Part shown: one piece after another, positions 1 through 8,392 of the stretch
How positions within the stretch are numbered: the first letter of the stretch is position 1
Layout: each line of letters opens with the position of its first letter
Origin: Romeriopsis navalis LEGE 11480
GTDB taxonomy: Bacteria > Cyanobacteriota > Cyanobacteriia > Leptolyngbyales > Leptolyngbyaceae
Length of the DNA: 64,000 nt
Direction of reading: 5' to 3'
NCBI RefSeq assembly: GCF_015207035.1
Contig: NZ_JADEXQ010000009.1
Span: 38,361 to 102,360 of the forward strand
The notes under the pieces: model-generated
Databases searched by the model: none
What the model was told of the DNA's origin: nothing
The model's input: the letters and a program-made list of their open reading frames with translations, nothing else
Made by a program: the position numbers and the translations under genes

Positions 1-1
1 T

Positions 2-547
2 TCATATCCACTGACAAAATGGCTTCCTCTTATATTTTCAGTGGTCATATTAGGCATTAGTTTTTCCACTTTTCCATCGAGCCAAGATTTAATGCATGGC
101 TTTAGTATTGGGATGTGCGCATATTCCTGTTATATTCTTGCAAGCAAATGGAGTCAAGGTCCCAGCTCAATATTCGAATTGCCCTTAGGTACTAGTAGCG
201 CTGACAAAAAGACTAACCAGAAAAATCTAAGTGCCTTAGCTCGATTTGCTTCTGTATTGCTCAGCATATTTTTAGGATTAGTAGCAAGCGTAGTTTTTCG
301 ATTTCCATTTAATGTCTCTATGCAAGTTATAGGATTATTGTCAGTCCTCAGCTTATCGTTAGGAGGGGCCATCTGCATTCAGCATTTATGCCTTCGTATT
401 ATCATGACTAATCGATATAAGCTTCCTTGGAACCTAAAACAATTTCTTGATTACTGTGTTGAGCGTCGCCTATTGCAGCGAATTGGCGGACGCTATCGGT
501 TTATCCATCGGGAACTGCTGGATCATTTCGCAGAAATGAAGAATTGA
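2..547 (+). CDS. C-terminal end of a NACHT-type NTPase membrane protein (partial)
   Basis: The frame is open from the window edge, so the start is missing. The visible 181 residues contain at least three hydrophobic stretches (around the VVILGISFSTF start, ASVLLSIFLGLVASVVF and VIGLLSVLSLSLGGAI) and end in a PWNLKQFLDYCVERRLLQRI-type segment followed by GGRYRFIHRELLDHFA. From memory that tail is typical of the end of cyanobacterial and actinobacterial NACHT NTPases, where the NTPase domain lies far upstream. The NTPase domain is outside the window, so the assignment rests on the tail alone. Base composition is more AT-rich than the genes that follow, which could mean transfer, but this is only an impression. 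Confidence 0.6.
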   Translation, partial: SYPLTKWLPLIFSVVILGISFSTFPSSQDLMHGFSIGMCAYSCYILASKWSQGPSSIFELPLGTSSADKKTNQKNLSALARFASVLLSIFLGLVASVVFRFPFNVSMQVIGLLSVLSLSLGGAICIQHLCLRIIMTNRYKLPWNLKQFLDYCVERRLLQRIGGRYRFIHRELLDHFAEMKN

Positions 548-578
548 GAATCAAGTTTTAGCCGTCGGTTTTCAGTTC

Positions 579-1457
579 TCAGCCAGTCAATAGCTCCGCC
601 CACTGGACTTCGGTCGCCTCATCCGCCGGAAACATACATTCCAGCCGCAACTCCTGCAACGTAATATCCTGCGGCGTCCCCAAAGTCGTCAACGTCGAGA
701 AAAAACTCAACCGCACATCATCCCGGACAAAATCGATCGTCAACAACGGCAAATCCCAACGTTCCTCGATCGGCGATCCCTGCCACAACGCCGCCACCTC
801 CGGCACCGCCAACAGCTCCGCCAGCAACGCCCCAGAATCCGCCTCCGGCCCCTCCGCCAAACTCTCCCGCTGCAACCGATAGAGTAACTGCACCGCCACC
901 GCATCCCAATTGCTCACATAGGGCTTCACACCCCCCGGCTCAAACAACAGCCGCACCATATTAATCGGCCCGCTAGATTGAGTCAGTTTACTGGGTGCAG
1001 TTGGCTCACCCCCCGCCAGCCAACCCATCAGCCGCATCGCCCCCTGATTCACCAACAGCTGATTCCAATACCGATCGAGCACAAACGCCGGATACGGCTC
1101 ATGCTGCCGCAACATACAATCCAGCGCCCGCCGAATCACCCCCACCTCCGGCGCATCCAAATCAAACTCCGAATAAATCGGCGCAAACCCCGCCGTCGTC
1201 AATAGCTGATTCTGCTGCCGCAGCGGCATATCCAACACCGCCGCCAACTGCAAAATCATCGATCGACTCGGCCGCGATCGCCCCGACTCCAAAAAACTAA
1301 TATGCCGCTGCGACACACCACTCGCCATCGACAAATCCAACTGACTCACATGCCGCCGCGATCGCCAATGCTTCAGCAGCCGACCAAACGCATTGTCATC
1401 AAGAGAGATTACCGACATCGTTTTTCTAGAAATTGTGTGGTCGATCGCGCAACTCAC
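579..1457 (-). CDS. XRE-family transcriptional regulator with MmyB-like ligand-binding domain
   Basis: A 292-residue protein. Residues about 22-80 form a helix-turn-helix of the Cro/CI (XRE) type (RRHVSQLDLSMASGVSQRHI, then FLESGRSRPSRSMILQLA). The remainder (DALD-like CMLRQHEPYPAFVLDRYWNQLLVN, NMVRLLFEPGGVKPYVSNWD) matches the MmyB-like ligand-binding domain, a PAS-like fold found C-terminal to such HTH domains. An internal ATG at 1418 (MSVISLDDNAFGRLL) is an equally good start. The gene is divergent from a DUF2834 membrane protein, and a perfect 29-bp palindrome sits between them, so the regulator probably controls that gene and itself. Domain call is firm; the ligand is unknown. Confidence 0.85.
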   Translation of the reverse strand: MSCAIDHTISRKTMSVISLDDNAFGRLLKHWRSRRHVSQLDLSMASGVSQRHISFLESGRSRPSRSMILQLAAVLDMPLRQQNQLLTTAGFAPIYSEFDLDAPEVGVIRRALDCMLRQHEPYPAFVLDRYWNQLLVNQGAMRLMGWLAGGEPTAPSKLTQSSGPINMVRLLFEPGGVKPYVSNWDAVAVQLLYRLQRESLAEGPEADSGALLAELLAVPEVAALWQGSPIEERWDLPLLTIDFVRDDVRLSFFSTLTTLGTPQDITLQELRLECMFPADEATEVQWAELLTG

Positions 1458-1483
1458 CCACCCTATCTCCCCGCATCATACCG

Positions 1484-1512
1484 GCCGCAATTACCTCAGA
1501 GGTAATTGCGGC
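1484..1512. promoter_or_regulatory. Perfect 14+1+14 bp palindrome, probable operator of the XRE/MmyB regulator
   Basis: Left arm GCCGCAATTACCTC (1484-1497), one central A, right arm GAGGTAATTGCGGC (1499-1512); the arms are exact reverse complements. It lies between the divergent regulator (start 1457 or 1418) and the DUF2834 gene (start 1574). There is no T-run after it, so it is not a terminator. Odd-centred symmetry of this length suits a homodimeric HTH regulator. Binding by the neighbouring regulator is inferred from position. Confidence 0.7.
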
Positions 1513-1573
1513 GATTATCGACACTTCGCAAAATGAGGCTAACCACTTCCGCTCACCCAAGGAGCGACAAATC

Positions 1574-1951
1574 ATGAATCTGACGAACCAAGTCCCAGTG
1601 CTAACTAAACCGAGCCGATCGTATCAAACCCTCTATCTCATTTTCGCCATCCTCAGCTTCGTCATCTCGTGGGGCATATTCCTCCAGTTCCTCCTTTCCG
1701 GCGATGCCTCGATCGGCGCATTTTTCCGCCAATGCTTCGGCACACACATCGCCAGCCTCCTCTCCAGCGACATTTTGATTTCCTTTGTTATTCTGATCAC
1801 CTTCACCGCCATCGAACTCAAACGCCTCGATCAACCCAACTATTGGATCGCCCTCTACATCGCCGCCACCTGGTCCGTCGGCATCTGCTTCGCCCTATCC
1901 CTGTTTCTCTACCAACGCGAAACTTGGCGGCTCCAAACCCCCAAATCCTAA
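1574..1951 (+). CDS. DUF2834-type small integral membrane protein
   Basis: A 125-residue protein with three predicted membrane segments (LYLIFAILSFVISWGIFLQF, SSDILISFVILITFTAIEL, YWIALYIAATWSVGICFALSLFLY). Spacing and the mid-protein D-x-x-x-S-x-x-x-L region resemble the DUF2834 family, whose function is unknown. ATG at 1574 was chosen because AAGGAGCG lies about 9 nt upstream; the frame is open further 5' but that part crosses the palindrome and the divergent promoter. Probably controlled by the divergent XRE regulator. Confidence 0.7.
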   Translation: MNLTNQVPVLTKPSRSYQTLYLIFAILSFVISWGIFLQFLLSGDASIGAFFRQCFGTHIASLLSSDILISFVILITFTAIELKRLDQPNYWIALYIAATWSVGICFALSLFLYQRETWRLQTPKS

Positions 1952-2085
1952 TTAATTTCGCCGGGATCTCCGACCCATCGGCTGTTGCTGCCACTAAACC
2001 GGATCATCTGGGAATAATCAAGACAGGCCACAATGGTGCTACGCCGATCCGCAAATCGTCCTGTCCTGAGCATCTGCTCCCTGGT

Positions 2086-2985
2086 ATGAAATCCCTTTTC
2101 CCACCATTCCGCCGATTTCTGCATTTCTTCCACTACCTCACCCCCAGTCTGCTCCGCGAAGTCGTTCGTCGCAGTCTACGTCACCGCATCAATGGACTCT
2201 CCGCCGAAATTGCCTATAACGCCATCTTCGCCCTCTTTCCCGCCCTCCTTGCCCTGGTTAGTGCGATCGGCCTAATCCCCTGGCCCGACAGCCAATTTCA
2301 TAGCTTCCTCGACCAAGCGGCTATGATTATTCCGATCGAAGCCGTCGGCCTCCTCAACGACTTTTGGGTCAGCCTGCACGCCAGCCCCAACCAAAATCTC
2401 TTCTCCTTCAGCTTCCTCATCGCCATCTGGCTTTCTGCCAACGTCCTCAGTGCCACGATGGCCGCCATCGATCGGATTCACCAAATACCCCGACAGTATA
2501 TTCGTCCCTACTGGAAAGCCAAAATTATCGCCATCAGCCTGGGTTTCGCTAGCTTCCTCCTGCTCCTCCTCGCCCTCACCATCGTTGGCATTGGCGACTT
2601 CGCCCTAAAATACATCGCCCATCCCCGCAACCCGATCGGCCCGCTCCTCCTCCAAACCTGGAACTGGCTCAGCTTCCCCACCGTGCTGAGCAGCATCGCG
2701 CTAGCGATGGGCTTGATCTACCGCTATGGCTCAAGCTACCGGCAGCGCGATACCCCGATCATGCCCGGTGCGATCCTGGCTTCCCTGCTCTGGGTGTTTA
2801 TCTCTTGGCTGTTGCGGATTTACATCGCCCAATTCGGCAACTACAACCAAATTTACGGCACGATCGGGGCTGTGATTATCCTTCTGCTCTGGCTCTATCT
2901 CAGCGCCTTCGCCATGCTCCTTGGGAGCCAACTCAATGTCGTGGTTGGCGAAGCCATGCGCCAGTCTCCGAAACTACGCTACTGA
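2086..2985 (+). CDS. YihY/BrkB (UPF0761) family inner membrane protein
   Basis: 299 residues with about six hydrophobic segments. Family features include an early INGLSAEIAYNAIFALFPALLALVSAIG segment, a middle IWLSANVLSATMAAID, and the terminal GAVIILLLWLYLSAFAMLLGSQLN signature. The family was once called ribonuclease BN, but is now regarded as membrane proteins of uncertain, possibly transport, role. The open frame runs upstream, but the peptide before ATG 2086 is low-complexity Arg/His/Pro and is not family-like. Lies 134 bp after the DUF2834 gene on the same strand. Confidence 0.9.
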   Translation: MKSLFPPFRRFLHFFHYLTPSLLREVVRRSLRHRINGLSAEIAYNAIFALFPALLALVSAIGLIPWPDSQFHSFLDQAAMIIPIEAVGLLNDFWVSLHASPNQNLFSFSFLIAIWLSANVLSATMAAIDRIHQIPRQYIRPYWKAKIIAISLGFASFLLLLLALTIVGIGDFALKYIAHPRNPIGPLLLQTWNWLSFPTVLSSIALAMGLIYRYGSSYRQRDTPIMPGAILASLLWVFISWLLRIYIAQFGNYNQIYGTIGAVIILLLWLYLSAFAMLLGSQLNVVVGEAMRQSPKLRY

Positions 2986-3107
2986 TAAATTCACGCACCC
3001 AATTGTAAAGCGGAGAAGAAGCCTGGAACTCGATCACCTCATGCGCAGTCTAACCATTCAGATCCCCTGAAATAGCAGCGATTTTAGCAAAGCGAGAGGC
3101 TCATCCG

Positions 3108-3599
3108 ATGCGAGGCGTTAGTTGGTTTACCACTGTTAGTACGAGCCTGTTATTGACCGCCACCCTTGGCCTCACAGCAAACTTGCCCGGCTATGCTCAA
3201 GCCGATAATCCGGAAGCCCGATGCTATGCCAACGCGCTCAGCTTCGGCGCCACGCGATCGGCCAAACGCCGCGCCACCTATCTTTGCCAAGACGCGACCT
3301 CGATCGCCCCTGCTAAATGCTATTGGAAAGCCCTTGGATTTGGCCCAACCCGCGCCGCCAAACGGCGTGCTGCCTACCTCTGCCAAGGTGTAACTTCCAC
3401 CGATCCGGCCCAGTGCTATTGGAATGCCCTGAGCTTCGGTGCAACCAACTACGATAAACGTCAAGCAGTGATCGACTGCAAACCCGAGGAATCGATCGTC
3501 ATTTCCCCCGCCCTCGAAAACTGCGTCAAAACCTACCAAACAAAATTCCAAGTCTCCCCCGACACCGCCTTACAAACTTGCACAGAGCAGCAACACTAA
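3108..3599 (+). CDS. Secreted Cys-rich protein with three CY-x-AL-x-FG repeats
   Basis: 163 residues: a Sec signal peptide (hydrophobic segment to about residue 30, SLLLTATLGLTANLPGYAQA), then three imperfect repeats of about 36 residues, each with CY-(A/W)-(N/K)-AL-(S/G)-FG-(A/P)-T, a K-R-(R/Q)-A stretch and a closing Cys (YLCQ, YLCQ, IDCK). A tail with two more Cys follows (ALENCVKTYQ, LQTCTEQQ). The even Cys pairing suggests one disulfide per repeat in the periplasm. I do not recognise a named family. It is a single gene, convergent with the coiled-coil gene downstream. Confidence 0.75.
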   Translation: MRGVSWFTTVSTSLLLTATLGLTANLPGYAQADNPEARCYANALSFGATRSAKRRATYLCQDATSIAPAKCYWKALGFGPTRAAKRRAAYLCQGVTSTDPAQCYWNALSFGATNYDKRQAVIDCKPEESIVISPALENCVKTYQTKFQVSPDTALQTCTEQQH

Positions 3600-3643
3600 T
3601 CTGCTCCGGTGCCGCTGTGAATTGGGGGGCTCGGGGCCTTCCA

Positions 3644-4996
3644 CTACCGCCGCCGACTCTGGGTGGCGCCCCGCATCGTCTTAAAGCCGCTATTGCGATA
3701 AATCACATCCCCCGCCGCAAACGAGTTATCCGGATTCACCAAAAAATACTGCACCGCAATCCCGCCGCTATAGCTCACCCGTTGCCCCGAAAACATCGAG
3801 GTAAAGAGCGATCGCCGCGTCCGCGTACTGCCCCCACTAGCCAATACATCCAGCACCAACACCCGCTTTTTGCGACTATTCAACAACTGATTAATCTCCG
3901 CCCCCTTAATCAACTGGAAAATCTGTGAACCGCTACGCGCCCCTTCACTTTCTTTGTCTTCCGAATCCTGAAAACTCGTATCCTTCAATAAATTCAACAG
4001 CAAATTGGCCTGCCCATTCAGGGCTTCCAAGCGCTGCCGCTTCTGGGGATCGCTCGTATTGCCCAACTGTTTCGTCGCCGCTGCCTGCAGTGCTGCGAGC
4101 TCATTTAGATCGGCCAAAAACGACTCAAATACGCCATTCGATCGACTAAAATCCATCAAATACACCGACGGCGCATACACCTTAATCTTCGACTTCCGCC
4201 GCCGCAACTCCGACACCAGCTGCGCCACCACAAAATTCTCACCTTGGGGCGTAAAACTATTCAGCGCAATCTTATCTTCACTGCGAAAATACGAAAACAA
4301 CTCTGCTACCGACTTCAGTACAGTGGTCGAGGTCGGCAACACATCCCCCAAACCCACACTGCGCGAGCCGCCATCCCCCGTTGCCTGGGGCAACTCCACG
4401 CCCAAATCTTCGTAGCCCGACACAATCCCCTTCCGCATGCTGTTATACAAACGGTAGCCATTCACCTTCGCGAATTCCCGCTGCGAATACACCACCAGTG
4501 AAGCAATCGTGGCATCCTTGGCGACCTGCTCCACATCGTGGGCAATCAGCTGTGCGACCTCACCGGATGACTTAAATACGAGGATTTTGCTTTCGATCGG
4601 CACCTCGGGTAATTGCTGAAAACTTGTCCCCGCCTGAATTCCGCCAAATCCAATCGGCTTAGTTGTATCGGAAATGCCTAATTGTTTCTGTTCCAGGTTA
4701 TTCAGCCGTTTTTTCAGTTGCAACTCGGTTTCCTGAAGCTGGAAATTGCCGTTTTGCAGTTCCAGTCGCTCCTGTTGCACGCGCAGTTTTTCCTGCGCTG
4801 CTTCGAGTTTTTCCTGGGCCTTCTGGAGTTTCTCTTCGGCGGCTTTCAGTTGTTCTTCCTGTGCGGTTAATGCCACATCTGTCGGTAATTCTTCGATCGA
4901 CTGCGCTAGCGCCAACCCTTGCGGTCCGATCGACAACGATGTGATCGTCGTCAAACAAAGTCCCCAATGAACAATCCGCAGATTTGGCTTTTGCAT
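3644..4996 (-). CDS. Exported coiled-coil protein of unknown function, third gene behind caspase and CHAT genes
   Basis: 450 residues. A signal peptide (LCLTTITSLSIGPQGLALAQ) is followed at about residues 40-105 by a long charged coiled coil of LQKAQEKLEAAQEKL type. Then comes a globular region containing KILVFKSSGEVAQLIAHDVE, a short Gly-rich loop (GDGGSRSVGLGDVLP), VYAPSVYLMDFSRSNGVFES, and a C-terminal beta-rich region (SGGIAVQYFLVNPDNSFAAGDVIY). No catalytic motif or family recognised. It lies 129 bp behind the CHAT-TPR gene in the same direction and, like both upstream genes, encodes an export signal, so it probably belongs to the same extracytoplasmic system. Confidence 0.75.
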   Translation of the reverse strand: MQKPNLRIVHWGLCLTTITSLSIGPQGLALAQSIEELPTDVALTAQEEQLKAAEEKLQKAQEKLEAAQEKLRVQQERLELQNGNFQLQETELQLKKRLNNLEQKQLGISDTTKPIGFGGIQAGTSFQQLPEVPIESKILVFKSSGEVAQLIAHDVEQVAKDATIASLVVYSQREFAKVNGYRLYNSMRKGIVSGYEDLGVELPQATGDGGSRSVGLGDVLPTSTTVLKSVAELFSYFRSEDKIALNSFTPQGENFVVAQLVSELRRRKSKIKVYAPSVYLMDFSRSNGVFESFLADLNELAALQAAATKQLGNTSDPQKRQRLEALNGQANLLLNLLKDTSFQDSEDKESEGARSGSQIFQLIKGAEINQLLNSRKKRVLVLDVLASGGSTRTRRSLFTSMFSGQRVSYSGGIAVQYFLVNPDNSFAAGDVIYRNSGFKTMRGATQSRRR

Positions 4997-5125
4997 CTTC
5001 CCTCTTACCTCTTATCCGCCCCGCCGGCGCTGCAACTAAACCTGTGATCGTCGAATCTCCAACACCCTAAAACCATTGAATTCCATTGCCTAGAGGATTA
5101 TACCCACTTCCTCTAGTTGCCGAAC

Positions 5126-8100
5126 TTATTTCCCCGCTGACTCCGCTGACTCTGTTGACTGCAAAGCCTGCCATTGCCCCGATGGGATAAACGCCGCCCA
5201 GAAAAATGGATGGCGATACTGCTGTGACTGCAGCGCTGCCAGCTGGACTTGGCGCAGTGCCCCACTTCGCCCCTGCTTTTGCATCAGATTATTGTAATAA
5301 TCCACCATCAAATCCTTCGTTCCCTGATCATCGACTTTCCAGAGGCTGATCACCTGACTTTCGGCCCCCGCAAGGACCAACGCCCGCCGCAATCCATAGA
5401 CGCCTTCGCCATTGGCGACATCGCCCACGGCGGTTTCGCAAGCGGATAGCACCACCAACTGGGTTCCCTGCAAGCGAAGATTAGACATCTCAAGGGCCGT
5501 CAGTACGCCATCCTCGGCGCCACTTTGCCGGGGATTCACGCCCGCTAACGCGAGGCCCGATCGCAGCAAGGCATTTTCGAGATTGACGGTGGGTGCCACT
5601 GGGCTAGCGCTCCCCGTTGCCGTCGGCAAAATATCACTGCGGAAGGGATTCCGCTGGCCCCGGACGGGTTGCTTAAAGCTGAGGCTGGGCTGATCCGGCA
5701 AAAAGAAACCATGGGTGGCGATATGCAAAATGCTGGGTGCAATGGTTTGCTTCAACGCATTTTCCGTGGCTTTTGTGCCGGTTAGAACGATCGCGCCTGG
5801 CAGCTTGGGGCCGATGGCTGAAGCCTCGGCTTGGGTTCCTGGTAACGGGCCAAATGCGAGTTCATGTAAGTCATGCGATCGTGAGTGACTGCGAGTTTCA
5901 TCATGTTCGGCATTCACCTCATTGGCATCACTGGGCTTGTCGTAAGTGGGATTGGCGACTAATAATGCGGGTGCTTGGCTGGACTGCGAATCCTGGAAGC
6001 GCAATAGGTCACGTCCCGACGTGAGATAACTAATTTCATAGGATTCGACCAAATAGCGATACTGCTCATCCACTAATGCCGCAAAGGGAATGAGATTGAG
6101 CTGACCATCGGGAGAAATAATTAAATGCGGCGACTCTGCTCCCCCTTTGGTCAACTGTGCCCGTACGGGTTCCATCAGTTTGATATCGAGTTTGCGGGCA
6201 ATCCGCTTCAGATCACCACTGCGCCGACTCAACGCCTGGCGGAACTGTTGGGCCAGTTGATCAATCTCGGCGGCGGGTCCCAAATCCAAGGAACGAATCC
6301 GGCCATCTTGGTTGAGCAAATAAACGCCATAGCGGGGTTTGCCCCACTTTTCTGCAGGACTTGCCTGGGCATTAAAGGGGATATAGCGGGTAAATTCAAT
6401 CAATGTGGCGTTGGCGGGAATTTGCTGCTGTACCGCGTTGATGGTCACTGGCTGCGCGACTTGGTTGAAGCGACTGCTCTGTTTAGCTAATGTGGCTTCG
6501 AGCGTCTCGGCTGCTTGACTCAACTGCTGCAATTGCGCCCGGTATTGTGCCGTACTCAGCTGCGTTGGCGCATAGTAAAGTGAGGCCAATTGTGTCCGCT
6601 TATCGGTCAATTGCGTGAGTAACGCTTGACTTTTGGGGCTTAAATTTTGATAGAGCGTTTGCACATGATTACTACTTGCATCCAGAATTCGGCCTTTTCG
6701 CTGCAGCAATGTTTTCAGGGCTAATTTTTCAGCCGCCTGGTTCTTCGGTGCATCCTGCAAATGTAATGAGATGACGGCATCCGTCGTCCCGCGAATCTGT
6801 GCGATATATTGTCGCTTTTGGGTTTCTGCGCCGATCGCTAAATTCAGCTTGAGATTCTGTTCTTCAATTTCTAATCCCTGCTCCAGCATCTGAACCGCGA
6901 GGTCATAGCGTTCTTGCTGTTGATATAGCGACGCGACAGATTTCAGAGTCTGTCCGAGGAGCGGATGCTCTGCCCCAAATACGGATTTTGCCTGCTGTAG
7001 TGCCTGTTGGTGTAGCGACTCGGCGAGCTGATATTTTTGCTGCTGCTGGTAGAGGGAAGCGAGTCCTTGGAGGCTGGCTAAGACATCAGGATGCTGTGTG
7101 CCGAGCAAGGCGCGCTTTGTGCTGAGCGATTGCTTATACAGTGGTTCAGCCAAATCATAGCGCCCCATCCACAGATAGATTAAGGCTAAATTATGTTGTC
7201 CTGATGCCACCTCGGGATGGTTTTCTCCCAACATCGACTGGCGTAATTCTAAGGCTTGTTTGGCAAAGGACTCAGCCCGTTGATAGCGTCCTTTATACAA
7301 ATAGAGTAGGGCTAAATTATTCAAACTATGCGCGACGTGGGGATGTTGTTCACCATGCAACTCCCGCACAAGCTTGAGCGAGTCTTGAAATAACGTTTCA
7401 GCTTCGTCAAAGCGCCCCTGGATGCGATAAATTGCCGCTAAAATATTACGACTCGATGCAACATAGGGATGTCGTTCTCCGAGTTTTTTTTGCGCCATCG
7501 CTAGCGATTCTGCCGCAACGGGTGCGGCTAGGTCATAGCGACCTTCATGCAGGTGGAGTAAGGCCAAGCGACTTAAAGTACTGATAATTGCTGGGGCATT
7601 TGGTTCAGCCGCTGCCTTTTGTTGTTTTAATACCTGCTGATACAGTGGTGCTGCGGCTTGTAATTTCCCCTGCGCCACATGTAATGAAGCCAAACTCGTG
7701 ACGACCATTGCAACATAGGGATGTTTTGGCCCGAGGGTTTGGCGGAGGCTATATAAGGCTTTGCGGTATAGCGGTTCGGCTAGGGCATACCGTCCTTGCT
7801 TCTGGTATAACGTGGCTACATTCTTGAAACTTGTAGCTGTGGCTGGATGCTTATCCCCGAATTTTGCCTGACGAATTTTTAGCGCTTGATCATGTAATGG
7901 TTCGGCTTGTGCGTATTTGCCTTGCCGTAAATATAAACCGGCAAACTGATCTAAGCTGGTGGCGACATCGGGATGGTCCGGCCCCAGCAATGATTTTTGT
8001 AGTTTGAGTGTTTTTTGATAAAGCGGTGCCGCAAGTCGATATTGCCCTTGGGCGGCATATAGCAATGCCAGCTTATTCAAGCTAGCTGCCACCTCCGGAT

Positions 8101-8356
8101 GGCGCTCGCCCAAACGCTGACGCTGCTGCTGCAACACCTGCTTCACCAGGGGAATCGCTTGGCGATATTGCCCTCGGCGATAATGTTGCTCAATTTGCTG
8201 ATTCAGTTCGGAGAGGTCCAGGGCACTCGCAAGCGTGTTCACGCTGGACTGCGCCCTCATCGATCGCATCGATTGCGCATTAACTGATGCGATTGGCATC
8301 AGCAATGAAGCAAACATTAGAAAAGATAACGGTTTCAAGAAAGTTAGGCAACGCAT
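5126..8356 (-). CDS. Exported TPR-CHAT protease-like protein
   Basis: 1076 residues. An N-terminal signal peptide (LSFLMFASLLMPIASVNAQS) is followed by 11 consecutive 42-residue kinesin-light-chain-type TPRs (about residues 55-510), each with a LGxxHPxVAxS-like inter-helix turn. A helical linker follows, then a C-terminal CHAT domain (caspase-like fold) with both catalytic residues: His882 in HIATHGF and Cys973 in LSACETAVG. CHAT-TPR proteins are common in cyanobacteria and usually have unknown substrates; the signal peptide here places the protease outside the cytoplasm. The gene starts 36 bp after the stop of the caspase gene, indicating co-transcription. Confidence 0.93.
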   Translation of the reverse strand: MRCLTFLKPLSFLMFASLLMPIASVNAQSMRSMRAQSSVNTLASALDLSELNQQIEQHYRRGQYRQAIPLVKQVLQQQRQRLGERHPEVAASLNKLALLYAAQGQYRLAAPLYQKTLKLQKSLLGPDHPDVATSLDQFAGLYLRQGKYAQAEPLHDQALKIRQAKFGDKHPATATSFKNVATLYQKQGRYALAEPLYRKALYSLRQTLGPKHPYVAMVVTSLASLHVAQGKLQAAAPLYQQVLKQQKAAAEPNAPAIISTLSRLALLHLHEGRYDLAAPVAAESLAMAQKKLGERHPYVASSRNILAAIYRIQGRFDEAETLFQDSLKLVRELHGEQHPHVAHSLNNLALLYLYKGRYQRAESFAKQALELRQSMLGENHPEVASGQHNLALIYLWMGRYDLAEPLYKQSLSTKRALLGTQHPDVLASLQGLASLYQQQQKYQLAESLHQQALQQAKSVFGAEHPLLGQTLKSVASLYQQQERYDLAVQMLEQGLEIEEQNLKLNLAIGAETQKRQYIAQIRGTTDAVISLHLQDAPKNQAAEKLALKTLLQRKGRILDASSNHVQTLYQNLSPKSQALLTQLTDKRTQLASLYYAPTQLSTAQYRAQLQQLSQAAETLEATLAKQSSRFNQVAQPVTINAVQQQIPANATLIEFTRYIPFNAQASPAEKWGKPRYGVYLLNQDGRIRSLDLGPAAEIDQLAQQFRQALSRRSGDLKRIARKLDIKLMEPVRAQLTKGGAESPHLIISPDGQLNLIPFAALVDEQYRYLVESYEISYLTSGRDLLRFQDSQSSQAPALLVANPTYDKPSDANEVNAEHDETRSHSRSHDLHELAFGPLPGTQAEASAIGPKLPGAIVLTGTKATENALKQTIAPSILHIATHGFFLPDQPSLSFKQPVRGQRNPFRSDILPTATGSASPVAPTVNLENALLRSGLALAGVNPRQSGAEDGVLTALEMSNLRLQGTQLVVLSACETAVGDVANGEGVYGLRRALVLAGAESQVISLWKVDDQGTKDLMVDYYNNLMQKQGRSGALRQVQLAALQSQQYRHPFFWAAFIPSGQWQALQSTESAESAGK

Positions 8357-8392
8357 AGCGGCATCAGTAAAAACATGAATAATTGTCGATCG

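Noticed and set aside
718..909. Gly-rich minus-strand ORF and several Pro/Arg/His-rich plus-strand ORFs between 978 and 1505
   Set aside because: They are out-of-frame readings of the GC-skewed XRE regulator gene; no family features and no ribosome sites.
1669..2085. Upstream extension of the YihY/BrkB frame
   Set aside because: The extra peptide is Arg/His/Pro-rich noise from the DUF2834 gene in another frame; ATG 2086 starts the family-like sequence.
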